From Rhodopirellula sp. SM50 (GTDB lineage: Bacteria > Planctomycetota > Planctomycetia > Pirellulales > Pirellulaceae): 64,000 nt of DNA. The position numbers and the translations under genes were made by a program. Shown piece by piece: positions 52,250-62,023 of this stretch. The stretch is taken from the NCBI RefSeq assembly GCF_002289565.1, contig NZ_NTFY01000069.1:1-64000 (forward strand). Direction: 5' to 3'. The first letter of the stretch is position 1. Every line of letters begins with the position of its first letter. Under the pieces are notes generated by a model, which made no database searches, had not been told where the DNA came from, and saw only the letters and a program-made list of their open reading frames with translations.

Positions 52250-52373
52250 GCTGTGAAGCATTTTTTAGCGGTAGGGCGCGAGCCCTCCGGTGTTGTTGCA
52301 GAAATGAAGAACCGGAGGGCTCGCGCCCTGCCGCTAAGACCTCAAGAAACACATGGGAAAAATGCTTCACAGC
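52250..52373. repeat. Two-tier palindromic element (locus B)
   Basis: The outer arms are a 16-bp perfect inverted repeat (gctgtgaagcattttt at 52250-52265; complement at 52358-52373). The inner arms are 24 bp with one mismatch (52267-52290 and 52312-52335) containing the agggcgcgagccctccgg core. The spacer is 22 nt on the right (52336-52357) and 1 nt on the left. It is homologous to 19738-19864 in reverse orientation. Confidence 0.9.
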
Positions 52374-52554
52374 ATTGCCCTCCGGGGCGCAGGGGTGGAT
52401 TGGGGGCGTGGTCCGGAGGTGTCGCTGCGCTGACCTCCGGCAACTCGCTGCAATCCCTCCGAGATAGCTTGGGCTCTGCGTCGGTGACCAGGCTTGGTGG
52501 TGCATGGCAGATCGCACAACGCGTTGAATGAAGGCATAACAAGATCGTCCGGTG

Positions 52555-52881
52555 CTATCTCAGTGTCTCGACATAGTTCTCGAGCAAGTTGCTTCGCAAC
52601 GCAACTGCGTACTTGGCGGCAAATCGCATCTCGTAGTACGCCCCGCTTGCGCCTCCGTTCGGATTGTAGTGCAAGTGATCGTTGGTCTCGTTCCATTCGG
52701 ACCCACGAGCCAAGTAGATGGACGGCAGCTGCCCTTCGGTCAAGCGGACCGCACATAGCAGATAGTCCGAGCTTGCAATGAACTTGTCTTCTTTGACGAA
52801 TGGTCCAACCGAAGGGTTGGAGGGTCCCGCGATCGATAGGGCCAATAGGACAGATGCGACCTTTATTCCAATTGGTCCCAT
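52555..52881 (-). CDS. Small secreted hypothetical protein
   Basis: A 108-residue product with a signal peptide (MGPIGIKVASVLLALSIAGPSNP). The mature part contains IASSDYLLCAVRLTEGQLPSIYLARGS and ends GAYYEMRFAAKYAVALRSNLLENYVETLR. No family recognised. ATG 52881 is chosen; the frame continues upstream but through a palindromic repeat and is not protein-like. Flanked by palindromes on both sides. Confidence 0.5.
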   Translation of the reverse strand: MGPIGIKVASVLLALSIAGPSNPSVGPFVKEDKFIASSDYLLCAVRLTEGQLPSIYLARGSEWNETNDHLHYNPNGGASGAYYEMRFAAKYAVALRSNLLENYVETLR

Positions 52882-52910
52882 TGCACGATTGTTACCCCAT
52901 CCTCGGAGCA

Positions 52911-52980
52911 ACGGCAAAACAATGGGGGCAAAACAATTTTCGGCTCTGATCGTTTTGCCCCCATCGACTTGCCCATCGTT
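52911..52980. repeat. ggcaaaacaatgg repeats with inverted copies
   Basis: Left units acggcaaaacaatgg and gggcaaaacaatttt face right units cgttttgcccccatcg and acttgcccatcgtt across about 8 bp. The unit resembles those of 2991-3321 and 26771-26938. Confidence 0.8.
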
Positions 52981-53362
52981 CGTTGTCCAGTCGAGCAACA
53001 AAGACTGACAACTGAGGTCGCGGAGGTTGCATCGGCCGAGGCGACCTAGACGGGGTTGTTCGACGCTCCGGTCATCCACACCTCCTCCGCGTCTCCGCGC
53101 CGACTCGCGGCCTGGTTCGACGCTATTCCAGCGTCGACAGGCTGGAAGCCTATCCCACTTGATTTCCGTGCAATGATAAACTCTTGATCGAAATCGACGA
53201 GAAACATGCAGCCGGTAAACGAGCCGTGTCCCTGGGTGTGACGATCCCTCATGGAGCATGGTTGCGGGCTGGTCTTGCCGCCGAGGCGGATGCGGCCTCC
53301 GTACATTATCCTGTAATCGTTAGATTCTAAGCAACACCACCACTTGCATTCGAGCAACGCCA

Positions 53363-53929
53363 ATGAACCACGACAACTCACTCGGTGACGGCGTCTACTT
53401 TGCGATGGACGACTATGCGGGGCTGGTTCGACGATTTGCTGCAATCGCTGTCGATGCCTTGATCCTGTTCGTCGGCGGAGTTTGTCTTTGGATCACCATT
53501 GGGTTCGTGTCCTTTCAATTTGACCCCGCGTTTGACCCAAGCGGACTCTTTTTCATCGCCTGGATCGGTTTTTATTGGATGTACTTGACCCTGGTGAAAC
53601 GCTCGCGATTTCGAACGATCGGCTATCGCATTTGCGGGCTGAAGATTGTAACGACGAAGGGTGAACGCCCCTCTCTGATTCGGATGACGGCCAGAATGCT
53701 GATGTGGATTCTGGGGCCATTCAATCTGTTTCTTGATTTGATTTGGATTGGGGCAGATAGCGAACGTCAATCGCTTCGAGATTGTTACCTGGGTACCTAC
53801 GTCGTACGTTTCGATGCCGATCCGATCGGAGTCGCACCGATGCACCTGACGCGATACACGGCAGCCGGATGGAACCTTGCCTACCCGCGTGTCTGCCGAC
53901 CGCACGATCCCAACGACGGGACGGCATGA
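53363..53929 (+). CDS. RDD-family membrane protein
   Basis: A 188-residue protein of the RDD family. The signature Arg and Asp residues are in AGLVRRFAAIAVDALILFVGGV (first helix). A second helix is IAWIGFYWMYLTLV, and the typical segment RSRFRTIGYRICGLKIVTTKGERPSLIRMTARMLMW follows, ending in a third helix. RDD proteins are small integral membrane proteins, some implicated in transport or ion homeostasis. ATG 53363 gives the full family length. It is isolated, with repeats on both sides. Confidence 0.88.
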   Translation: MNHDNSLGDGVYFAMDDYAGLVRRFAAIAVDALILFVGGVCLWITIGFVSFQFDPAFDPSGLFFIAWIGFYWMYLTLVKRSRFRTIGYRICGLKIVTTKGERPSLIRMTARMLMWILGPFNLFLDLIWIGADSERQSLRDCYLGTYVVRFDADPIGVAPMHLTRYTAAGWNLAYPRVCRPHDPNDGTA

Positions 53930-54160
53930 CCATCGAGGCCTGTCAAGCCGGTGGGAATCAGGGGAGGGATGGCAGAATGATTCGGGGCAGGATGATGGAG
54001 TCGAACCCACGGATGGCAGCGCGTACCCACGGATGTCATCCAGCACGGAATCGACCACCTTGGTATCCGTGGGTACGCCTTGCCATCGGTGGGTAATCTT
54101 CAGAGATCACAGCTCCGGTTTCATCGACTGGGGTCAAACGGAAATGTGCGGTATGGGGTG
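53930..54160. other. Non-coding gap with dispersed repeats
   Basis: It holds gggatggcagaatgattcgg followed by gggcaggatgatgg, two units like the other ggcagaaaatg families, and cccacggatggcagcg facing its inverted forms at 54061-54095, shared with 12583 and 19681. No gene seen. Confidence 0.6.
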
Positions 54161-55027
54161 CTATTGGAGCTTCCATGTTCTGACCCAGTCATACTGTGTG
54201 GTTCTTTCTTCCCGCGTGCCGCTGGCGACGAGCCCTCCGTCTTCGGGAACGGGGTTCCAGTCATAGGTCTCGATTGCCATCTGGTAATACTTCGGCTGAT
54301 CCCAGGGTGCGGGTGGTTTCAGCGAATAGGCGTATTTGCCATCGAGGTAATATCGAATTTCGTGCGGCGATTTCCACCACGCTCCGTACACGTAGAATCG
54401 TTCCCAGTTCTTGGTCTCGGTCTCGATCGAACCTTGGACCTGCACCTTTCCAGGCTGCCCCTTGGTCGTCTTGATGAGATTGGAATGAAAGACCTGGTCC
54501 CACCCGCGAGCCCAGGATGCGGCTTCCTTCGAGAGGCGTCCGACACATTCCTGGATATCCAGTTCTTGCCGTTCTTTCACAGTGTCGTCCGTCATGAGCC
54601 AGAATGTTGACGACATTTCAGTCTTGTTCGCCTTCATCCTGCACTCGTAGTACCAACCGACTTGGCCGGGATGGATCGATCGCACGATGGCACCGCCGTA
54701 CAGGAATTCGTGGCCGTTGATGACTTTGGGTGCATCGAACTTGCGGACCGTCACCTGCATTTTTCCATCTTGAAGACGCACGTTTTCAGGTTGGAAAAGC
54801 CCTGGCGGTCGACCGATCCAGCCCCAGCCTTTGGCGCCAGGATCCGCCGACCATTTGTTGGTATCCAGCGTCGATCCCTCAAACTCATCCGAAAGTTCGT
54901 CGATCTTCTGCCATACCCGATCGGTCGGATTCGGATCCTGTCCCTCGGCAAAGAACGGTTGGTTTTGGGCCATGCATGGAAGCGCCAGGGTGATCAAGAA
55001 AAATGGTGTCGATAGTAGTTTGATCAT
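54161..55027 (-). CDS. GH16 endo-beta-galactanase (agarase/porphyranase-like)
   Basis: A 288-residue exported enzyme with a signal peptide at about 1-20. The GH16 jelly-roll is recognised by WSADPGAKGWGWIGRPPGLFQPENVRLQDGKM, WYYECRMKANKTEMSSTFWL and the catalytic ExDxxE motif E155-L-D157-I-Q-E160. The WGWIGRPP... and AWWKSPHEIRYYLDGK features resemble beta-agarase/porphyranase/kappa-carrageenase subfamilies that act on galactans rather than glucans. It would make the endo cuts in agar or porphyran. It starts 20 bp after the stop of the sulfatase, in the same operon as the GH86-GH50 gene. Confidence 0.85.
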   Translation of the reverse strand: MIKLLSTPFFLITLALPCMAQNQPFFAEGQDPNPTDRVWQKIDELSDEFEGSTLDTNKWSADPGAKGWGWIGRPPGLFQPENVRLQDGKMQVTVRKFDAPKVINGHEFLYGGAIVRSIHPGQVGWYYECRMKANKTEMSSTFWLMTDDTVKERQELDIQECVGRLSKEAASWARGWDQVFHSNLIKTTKGQPGKVQVQGSIETETKNWERFYVYGAWWKSPHEIRYYLDGKYAYSLKPPAPWDQPKYYQMAIETYDWNPVPEDGGLVASGTREERTTQYDWVRTWKLQ

Positions 55028-55047
55028 TTGAGTGGACCGATCTGTGC

Positions 55048-56901
55048 TCAGGGGATAAGGTGCTCGGGAATATTCGCCTGCTTGTCGTCGGCTCCCTTGG
55101 CGAAGTCGCTGATCACGTAGCTGTTCGCTTTGGACCAGTCGCACTCGACGCGTCCGTCACCGAGAATGATGTTGCCCAGCTTGCTGCGGAACCACGCGGC
55201 GAGTTCCCGATAGTCGGGATCGTTGGCCACGTTATTGCGTTCCAAAGGATCATGTTTCAGGTCGTAGAGAGCCAAATCAACCTTTTCGATCGGCGCTTCG
55301 AGCGCCCATTTGATGTTCTTGCCGAAATTCTGCTCGTTCACTTGTCCGGGGAACGGACGGCTGCGCATCGAGAACCGGAACCGATCGGTATACATGTAAG
55401 CCCGGGGTCCTGCGACGAGATGGATCTCGCCCAGAATATACTCACGCTTTGGCGCGGTGCCGCCGAGCACATCGAACAGACTGACGCCGTCGAGGAAGTC
55501 GTACTTCGGGTCCTGCAAATCCACGCCGCCCGCCTGGAGCATCGTGGGAGCGAAGTCCACGAACTCGATCATCTTGTCGTCATGCCCGCCGGCCGGGACC
55601 AAGCTTTCGTCCGAGGAAACCAGAATCGCCGCATTGGCAACCGACTGACCCCAGGGACCGAACTTGGCCTCGATGCCTTGTTCGCCGAGGTGCCAACTAT
55701 GGTCGCCGACGGTGAAAACGATCAGATACTCCTGGCTCGCCGTCTTGCAGTAAGCCTTGAACGCCTCGACAGCCACGCCGATTTGCGCGTCGCCGTGTGC
55801 GCAGAACGCGTAGTAGTCCTGGATCGCTTGCTGTTTTTCGGCTTCGGTCATACCGTCGACCTTGCAGCTATCGTAGAGTCGCACCAGCTGCGGCGGAAGT
55901 TTGTCGAGTTCCTGCCGATCAAACTCGGGCACACGATAGTTCTTCGTTTTGAAACGGTCTCGGAACGACTTCGGCGGCAGCACCGGGGTGTGCGGGAAGT
56001 GGAACCCAAGATGAATGAACTGGGGTTTCGTCGTATCGGCTCCCCGCGCTTCCTCGCCCCACAGCGTCTTGTAGGTCCGTCCGGCATTGGCCAGGTAGTT
56101 CTTCATCGCCGTCGCGATGTGCGCGTCGGCGGTATCCGCCGCCGGCTTCGGGTTCACTCCGCCGAAGACCAGCGACTTAAGCCCACCGCAGGTGTACGAG
56201 CGAAGGATTTCGAGCTCCTTGTCGGTTTGCGCCACGGCGGCGAGATCGTCCTCCGTCGGTTTTCCATCCTTGCGTTTGAGAAAATAAGTCCGTTGGCTGC
56301 CATCGGGATAATAAACAATCTCGGTCTTGCCCAAGTAGCCGCCTTTGCCGAAGGACTCCAGCGTGGCGAAATCGCCGACGCCATTTCGCTGCAGGGTATG
56401 CTTGTTGTGAACCCGCACGTCATAGAACCCAGGGTCATGAAAGCCCTGACCGGGACCCCAGCGGTAGATGTACGGATCGTCCTTGCCGAACGTGGCGGTG
56501 GCATAGCCCTGTTCGCGGAGAATCTGGGGAACGACCGGGCGTATGAAGTCCGGATTCTGATGCGTCAACTCGAAGGCGTAGTGGCCGTTGCGGAACGGAT
56601 AACGTCCCGAATGCATCGAGCCCCGCGACGGACCGCACGCGGGTGAATTACACATCGCCCGAGTGAACATGATGCCTTCGGCGGCCAGCTTGTCGATGTT
56701 GGGCGATTCGACGTAACCCAGCGGACTTTCGTCTTTGCCGTAAACCAACCGGTTGTAGGCGCTGACCGAATCGGGGCGCTGATCATCGGTGATGATCCAC
56801 AGTATGTTGGGTTTCGACTCGGCTTGAGCGGAAGCGATCCACGGGGCAAACAGCGTTGCCAGTAGAGCGGCTATTCCAATAGGTGTGTGTCTGATGAGCA
56901 T
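55048..56901 (-). CDS. Secreted type I sulfatase of the agar locus
   Basis: A 617-residue exported sulfatase with a signal peptide at about 1-26 ([18 protein letters not shown]). The metal-binding start is [14 protein letters not shown]. Active-site C89 lies in [20 protein letters not shown] and would become formylglycine. Later conserved blocks are [10 protein letters not shown] and [23 protein letters not shown] role in removing galactose or anhydrogalactose sulfates is inferred from its GH16 and GH86-GH50 neighbours. ATG 56901 is chosen for the signal peptide; the frame upstream crosses a palindromic repeat (56944-57061). Confidence 0.9.
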   Translation of the reverse strand: MLIRHTPIGIAALLATLFAPWIASAQAESKPNILWIITDDQRPDSVSAYNRLVYGKDESPLGYVESPNIDKLAAEGIMFTRAMCNSPACGPSRGSMHSGRYPFRNGHYAFELTHQNPDFIRPVVPQILREQGYATATFGKDDPYIYRWGPGQGFHDPGFYDVRVHNKHTLQRNGVGDFATLESFGKGGYLGKTEIVYYPDGSQRTYFLKRKDGKPTEDDLAAVAQTDKELEILRSYTCGGLKSLVFGGVNPKPAADTADAHIATAMKNYLANAGRTYKTLWGEEARGADTTKPQFIHLGFHFPHTPVLPPKSFRDRFKTKNYRVPEFDRQELDKLPPQLVRLYDSCKVDGMTEAEKQQAIQDYYAFCAHGDAQIGVAVEAFKAYCKTASQEYLIVFTVGDHSWHLGEQGIEAKFGPWGQSVANAAILVSSDESLVPAGGHDDKMIEFVDFAPTMLQAGGVDLQDPKYDFLDGVSLFDVLGGTAPKREYILGEIHLVAGPRAYMYTDRFRFSMRSRPFPGQVNEQNFGKNIKWALEAPIEKVDLALYDLKHDPLERNNVANDPDYRELAAWFRSKLGNIILGDGRVECDWSKANSYVISDFAKGADDKQANIPEHLIP

Positions 56902-56943
56902 TGTTAGATTTTGATGTCCGTCTGGTTGTCGGAGTGTTTTTCG

Positions 56944-57061
56944 GTAGTGGACGAGGTTACGAGTCCCTTCCAATCCAGGTTTCGCGATGGACTCGTGACC
57001 TCGTCCACTACGGTCAACGTCACGCGATGGACTCGTGACCTCGTCCACTACGGTCAACGTC
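56944..57061. repeat. Palindrome plus 39-bp direct repeat between sulfatase and GH86-GH50 genes
   Basis: gtagtggacgaggttacgag (56944-56966 overall) pairs with 56989-57011 with one mismatch over 23 bp. A 39-bp unit beginning cgcgatggactcgtgacc is repeated at 56983-57021 and 57023-57061. The second copy contains the stop codon of the GH86-GH50 gene (57054-57056). In the message this could be a processing site or attenuator between the two genes. Confidence 0.88.
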
Positions 57062-60000
57062 CGTCGCGATATTCGTACATCCGCTCCGCGACTTCCCGCG
57101 CGGCGGAAACCATTTCCGGGTAGGGCGTATCACAGATATCAAGAAATCCGGTGTTGTAGTTCTCTCCATCACCGCGACCCGCGGTCGGCTCGTCGTAGTA
57201 CTGGAACCAATGCGTCCCCACCAGTAACGGGTTTCGCAGCGCGCTCAATACATAATTCTTGTAGCATTCTGCACGATTCGTCTGGTTCTTGGCGGGCGCC
57301 CTGGTCGGATGGAACAGGCCTCGGTCTAAGGCACCAAAATGGAACTCGCCGATAAGGATCGGCTTGTCTTCTCCCTTGGGCAGACTCATCTGATCAACCG
57401 AATACAAGTACCTGTTGAAACTGACAACATCGGCGTACCGACAGGCTGCTCGGATGGCCGTTTCGTTGTCCCAGATAAACCGACAGCCGAGATACAGTTG
57501 CCCTGGGGCGGCGGCGGCCAATTCTTCTTTGACGCTGCGGAAGTAGGTCTCGGAGGTTTTTTTCGCGAACTGGCGTAGATCTTCGTTCGCCTTGTTCACA
57601 TCCGGAGTTTGTGTGGATTCGGCAAGATCGCTCCACGAGGCATGCTCGGTTCCCCATGCCTGATTGAGTGCGTCGATGGTTTCGTATTTGGCATTCAGGT
57701 CCTTCAAGAACTCTTGCTTGGCCGCCTGCTTGGAACTGCAACGAAGTGTCCACAAGGCCAGATCGATATCGCTGCCCCAGTACAACTCGTTGTCAACGTA
57801 GTAACCCATGCACCAGGGGTCGCCTATCGAGTACTTCACCTTTTCGATGCCATGCGCGATGGACTGTCGGAATCTCGGATCGAACACATCGTGGAACTGC
57901 GTCCACATTTTCTGAGCCCCCTCAAGCACCGGGCCATCTTCGACATAGACGAACTCGACGTAAGGAGTACGTTTTTGCCGATTGACCGACTGATCGCACC
58001 AACTGGCCAAGGTATTGAATCCCCAGCTTCGGAGCCGCTTGTGCGAGATGTCCTCGAACTCGGCTCGATGGTCGTCACCGTACTTGCGATGCAGATTGGC
58101 CAGCAGGTGGTTGTACATCTTGAAGGGTGTCTTATCGGCATAGAATCCGAACGCCCATGTGCTCGAGACATAGTACTTGCCGAGCTTGCTGTTTTCCTTC
58201 GGGAGACCACGAAAGTAGTTCTCACGGTGTTCGATGCCTGTTCCCCCGAATCGGGTCGACACCGCATCCATCCCGTGGGACCAAAACCGACACCCGTCCG
58301 GATCGATCAGCCACCAACGACCATCGTGCTTTTCAACTCGGAAAAACTTGGCGGGTCCGTGTTGGGACGAATCTTTCCAGCCGCCAAAGCGATTGAAGGA
58401 CGCCGGTCCCGGGTTGCCGACCAGCTCTTTCTTCTCCGCCTCTCGACTGGCGACCAGATCCTGTTGCGAAAGCGTTTTGCCAGGCCACTGCTTGTGAATG
58501 AATTGACCGAACTCGTCGATGAACGGCAAAAACTCGTCCACGTCCATTGACGTCATCGGCGTTTCAACTTTGACATTGTCAATCGTGAAACGATAGTCCC
58601 GCTTAGGTTGCCGTAAGAATATCACGACCTGCGTGACCGAGGATGGATCGACCGTCTTCTGGCCCGGTGCCGCATGCATCCCTTGAACAACGAACGACGA
58701 CGTGAATTTCCATGGCGTCGTGTAAAGCGTCCCTGAGATCTTGCGAGATTCTTTTGCGGCGATGTTGTTCATCACCGTGAAATTCTTTTCAATTCCGTTC
58801 GCGTCACGACTTTCAATCTTCAGCCCGATCTCGAAGGGTTGGTCACCCTGGTTGACCACGTCGAACGACAAATGCTGGAACATCCCCAAGTCCCACGTCC
58901 CTTGCGTGGGTTTCAACGTGATTCCAGGCCAATCAATCGCGTGCCCCGACTCAAGCAGCAGAGCCGATCCTGAATCGCTCTTCACACGCGAGATCTGTAT
59001 GTCTCGCGTTTCGATCGATTCGAGTTGCTGATCGTTCTCGAAGTCAAACAGCACCGTTGGCTGCGGATCACTCGCTGCATCATTGCTTGCTTGATGGGTT
59101 TGGATCTGTACCGAAGTGATGGTGGTGTCTTGTTGCGGCTGAATTTCCACCTTGTTGTGATGCTGTAGAAGCGAGGCGGGGATCGATGCATTCAACGGCG
59201 CGAAGTATTCCGAAAACTCGTCCGCGTCGCCGGTGTCGATGTCGATCGGATTGCCGTTGATCTTGACCCGGACCGGCTCCGTCAATCCACCGCGACGGTG
59301 GGCGCCGATGATCAGTTTTGCAGAGTGTGTTTGGCTGGGATTGTCGATATGAACGTCAAACGAAAGCAGACTGCCATCGCTTTTGACCGCCGTCTCGGTC
59401 GCGTACCAGCGATCGAGAACAAGGGTTTTCTCTGGAGCGATCGGTTTGCCGGGCATGAGCCGAATGACGGTGGTTTCATTCACGTCGACAGGAATGGCCG
59501 CCGTGTCAACATCGTGCTCCGGCTGAAATACAATCTGCCCCTGGTGGTAATTCAAACGCGTTTGCGTCGCACGTTCTGAACCAATCCTGTTCGCGACGTT
59601 CGACAGATCCACCGCGATCTGACGGCCGCCCATGTTGGTCACCGCCAGCGAGATCCGCTTTCCGTCGTGAACGGCGACGACGTCCAGCCAATCGCGGTCG
59701 AACGCAACCGGCAATCGTCGACCGTCGAAGTCTCGCCAGAGTTCAAAGTAATTCGCAATGGCTGTCGGTTCGAAATCATCGATCGTCCGATGCCGCTTGC
59801 GATCTTCCTTGGGTGTGAAGGCCGCATCACCGCTGTAGGGATTCCATGACATGTGCAGAAAGACGAAGGGCACGAACAGATCGATCTGGTCGGGGCGCTG
59901 CATCGACTTGGTCAGATACGCGTTCCAAGCGAGCAACCGCAGCCAATTGTCCGAAGGCTGGCGGCCGTTTTGCAGTGATCCGCACTCGGTGATCAGGATT

Positions 60001-61442
60001 GGCAGCACGTTGTCCGCTTTGTGCATGTGGGCGCGCAGCATGTCGAGGATCGCTTCGTAGCGTCCGAGCAGGTAATTGGAGTAACCCTGTCCGCGACGCT
60101 CGTGCGCGCCGAGCATCAGCGCGTTTTCATAAAAGTGGTGGGAATAGAAATCGATGTGCCCGCGAGTCTCTTCGATGAAACGAGCCTGATTGCGATAGAG
60201 GTCAAAGTCTTTGACTTGAAGCTGCATGTACGCCGACGACGGACCTCCGACTTTCACCTCGGGAGCACGCTGGTGGACCGCATCGGCGACGCGGTTGTGA
60301 AACTCGGCGAGCAGCCCCCATCCGTCGATGCCCTGGCTCTCTTTCCAGTGATGGGCCCACTCCGATTGCACGCTGCTCTCGTTTTTCACCTCCCACCACT
60401 CGGCCGTGAAACCGCCGTCTTTGATTTGGTCTTCGACATAGGCGGCGGCAAGTTCGGCCGCGTCGTCGAAATGTTCGATTTTCGGAGTCCCACGCCCGAC
60501 CAGCGGCACCGACATGAATTCGGGCCAATCGTTGAAGCAGAGGGCAAACGGGATGTTCTTGAATTCCGGTATCGTCTTTCGGTGTCTCACCCCGGCGTCA
60601 TACTGATCGAAGAACGACAAGTCCGCGGATCCCGGTTGGTCCTCTCGTTCCTTTAGCGGTTCCCAATTGCCCCAGGCACGCGTGATGGCGGGATTGAATT
60701 TGAAGGCCCCACGCCCGGGCAAGAAGTTTCGCTCCGCCGCCCATCGCTCGAACGACGGATCGACCACACCGGGCGTTTCGTGCATGCGGAACCAACGGTC
60801 TCGTTGCAACTGTGACGTTCCCCCGATCGACAATTCGTGGTCGGTGTCGATGTCGATTTCCACTCGCTCTCGGGGATATTCCGAGCCCAAGTCCCGATAG
60901 GGGATTGTGTCGAATTCTGGCGGGATTTGCTTCTGAGCGATGAACACCAAATCATCGATCCGACAGGTCGCATCCTCGTCCTTCATCAGAAACCGTACTT
61001 TCATCCGTTCCGGCGGCTGATCGGACAACGGAATTGATGGCATCTGGACTCGGTAAAAATCTTTGACCTGTTGGCTGCGAGGCGGAGATTTGTCCGGCGA
61101 GAACGGAAAGACGTAAACCTCTTTGACCCGATCAAGGTTCGCTCCATGAAATGCAAAGTGACGGAACAGCCCCGCGACCCGCTCGGCGCCCTCGGGCAGC
61201 AAGACATCGTCTCCGTGACCGAGTTCTATCGTCTCTTTCAGGATCGTGACCTCTTTCAGACCGCGGTCACGCCCGCCGCCGACAAATTTGGTCGCGCGTC
61301 CTTGAAGGAACGAGTCGAACAGGTAGTCGTGGATCGCCTTTTGGTCCCGGCCTTCCTTGCTCAACGTTTGAGCAATCGAGGGTATCGGAGATGCGCAGAA
61401 GATGGTGGCGGCGATGAGGGGAAGAAGGGAACGAAACATCAT
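57054..61442 (-). CDS. GH86-GH50 bifunctional agarase/porphyranase fusion
   Basis: A 1462-residue exported enzyme with a signal peptide at about 1-24. Residues about 200-660 resemble GH86 beta-agarase/porphyranase, with the likely acid/base E355 (WWEVKNE) and nucleophile E486 ([10 protein letters not shown]), followed by a beta-sandwich ([18 protein letters not shown], to about 780). A galactose-binding-like sandwich (about 795-965) leads into a GH50 beta-agarase domain to the end: [25 protein letters not shown], acid/base E1219 ([10 protein letters not shown]) and nucleophile E1366 ([14 protein letters not shown]). GH86 enzymes are endo-acting and GH50 mostly exo-acting, releasing neoagarobiose, so one chain may do both steps. 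First gene of the locus; sulfatase and GH16 follow on the same strand. ATG 61442 starts the signal peptide. Confidence 0.88.
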   Translation of the reverse strand: MMFRSLLPLIAATIFCASPIPSIAQTLSKEGRDQKAIHDYLFDSFLQGRATKFVGGGRDRGLKEVTILKETIELGHGDDVLLPEGAERVAGLFRHFAFHGANLDRVKEVYVFPFSPDKSPPRSQQVKDFYRVQMPSIPLSDQPPERMKVRFLMKDEDATCRIDDLVFIAQKQIPPEFDTIPYRDLGSEYPRERVEIDIDTDHELSIGGTSQLQRDRWFRMHETPGVVDPSFERWAAERNFLPGRGAFKFNPAITRAWGNWEPLKEREDQPGSADLSFFDQYDAGVRHRKTIPEFKNIPFALCFNDWPEFMSVPLVGRGTPKIEHFDDAAELAAAYVEDQIKDGGFTAEWWEVKNESSVQSEWAHHWKESQGIDGWGLLAEFHNRVADAVHQRAPEVKVGGPSSAYMQLQVKDFDLYRNQARFIEETRGHIDFYSHHFYENALMLGAHERRGQGYSNYLLGRYEAILDMLRAHMHKADNVLPILITECGSLQNGRQPSDNWLRLLAWNAYLTKSMQRPDQIDLFVPFVFLHMSWNPYSGDAAFTPKEDRKRHRTIDDFEPTAIANYFELWRDFDGRRLPVAFDRDWLDVVAVHDGKRISLAVTNMGGRQIAVDLSNVANRIGSERATQTRLNYHQGQIVFQPEHDVDTAAIPVDVNETTVIRLMPGKPIAPEKTLVLDRWYATETAVKSDGSLLSFDVHIDNPSQTHSAKLIIGAHRRGGLTEPVRVKINGNPIDIDTGDADEFSEYFAPLNASIPASLLQHHNKVEIQPQQDTTITSVQIQTHQASNDAASDPQPTVLFDFENDQQLESIETRDIQISRVKSDSGSALLLESGHAIDWPGITLKPTQGTWDLGMFQHLSFDVVNQGDQPFEIGLKIESRDANGIEKNFTVMNNIAAKESRKISGTLYTTPWKFTSSFVVQGMHAAPGQKTVDPSSVTQVVIFLRQPKRDYRFTIDNVKVETPMTSMDVDEFLPFIDEFGQFIHKQWPGKTLSQQDLVASREAEKKELVGNPGPASFNRFGGWKDSSQHGPAKFFRVEKHDGRWWLIDPDGCRFWSHGMDAVSTRFGGTGIEHRENYFRGLPKENSKLGKYYVSSTWAFGFYADKTPFKMYNHLLANLHRKYGDDHRAEFEDISHKRLRSWGFNTLASWCDQSVNRQKRTPYVEFVYVEDGPVLEGAQKMWTQFHDVFDPRFRQSIAHGIEKVKYSIGDPWCMGYYVDNELYWGSDIDLALWTLRCSSKQAAKQEFLKDLNAKYETIDALNQAWGTEHASWSDLAESTQTPDVNKANEDLRQFAKKTSETYFRSVKEELAAAAPGQLYLGCRFIWDNETAIRAACRYADVVSFNRYLYSVDQMSLPKGEDKPILIGEFHFGALDRGLFHPTRAPAKNQTNRAECYKNYVLSALRNPLLVGTHWFQYYDEPTAGRGDGENYNTGFLDICDTPYPEMVSAAREVAERMYEYRDGR

Positions 61443-61472
61443 TGGTTGAGGAGTTGTGAGGATTTCGTAGCA

Positions 61473-61880
61473 CTAGGCGACATGATCTTCTTGCTGTGAA
61501 CGCTTTTTCAGCAGGGCGACGGCGTGGGTTTCTCCCCATTGCTTGAGCGCAATCAGAATCGGTTCGAGCGACTTTCCTTCGGTCGTCAACTCGTATTCGA
61601 CCCGTGGAGGCACTTCCGCGTAGACGATTCGATTGACCAGTCCGCTGGTCTCCAACTCGCGCAGTTGCTTCGTCAGCATCCGTTGCGTGACACAACCGAT
61701 TTTGCGTTTCAGCTCGCTGAACCGGAGCCGGCCATCGAGCAGGTAGAACAGGACGATCCCCTTCCACTTGCCCCCGATCAGCTCCAGCGTCGCCTCCACC
61801 GGACACGCCGGCGGCTCGTAATCGCTGTGCCGAGATTGCTTCGCCACGGGTTTTGCATCGGGATCCCCAATAGTATCCAT
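61473..61880 (-). CDS. HxlR-family transcriptional regulator
   Basis: A 135-residue winged-helix protein of the HxlR type: the conserved Cys start [25 protein letters not shown], then [25 protein letters not shown] and [21 protein letters not shown]. HxlR proteins sense electrophiles or redox stress through the N-terminal Cys and usually repress a divergent oxidoreductase gene. The adjacent divergent gene at 62024 is exactly such an enzyme. ATG 61880 is used. It lies 30 bp upstream of the GH86-GH50 start on the same strand, so read-through into the agar locus is possible. Confidence 0.9.
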   Translation of the reverse strand: MDTIGDPDAKPVAKQSRHSDYEPPACPVEATLELIGGKWKGIVLFYLLDGRLRFSELKRKIGCVTQRMLTKQLRELETSGLVNRIVYAEVPPRVEYELTTEGKSLEPILIALKQWGETHAVALLKKRSQQEDHVA

Positions 61881-61915
61881 TCTGTGCCTACCTGCCTGAA
61901 ATGTGCGTACTTGTC

Positions 61916-61947
61916 GGTGTGCCTGGTAGTGCTATTGTTGGCACACC
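61916..61947. promoter_or_regulatory. Candidate HxlR operator in the divergent promoter region
   Basis: A perfect 8-bp inverted repeat ggtgtgcc (61916-61923) / ggcacacc (61940-61947) with a 16-bp gap lies between the HxlR gene (start 61880) and the oxidoreductase gene (start 62024). A dyad here is what a dimeric regulator would need. No consensus is available to me, so this is only a candidate. Confidence 0.45.
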
Positions 61948-62023
61948 AGAACGTTTTTGCAAACCGCTGGTTGCCGGAACGCTGGAATTTGCAATCGAAA
62001 AACCACATGCACGAGGACCGAAA

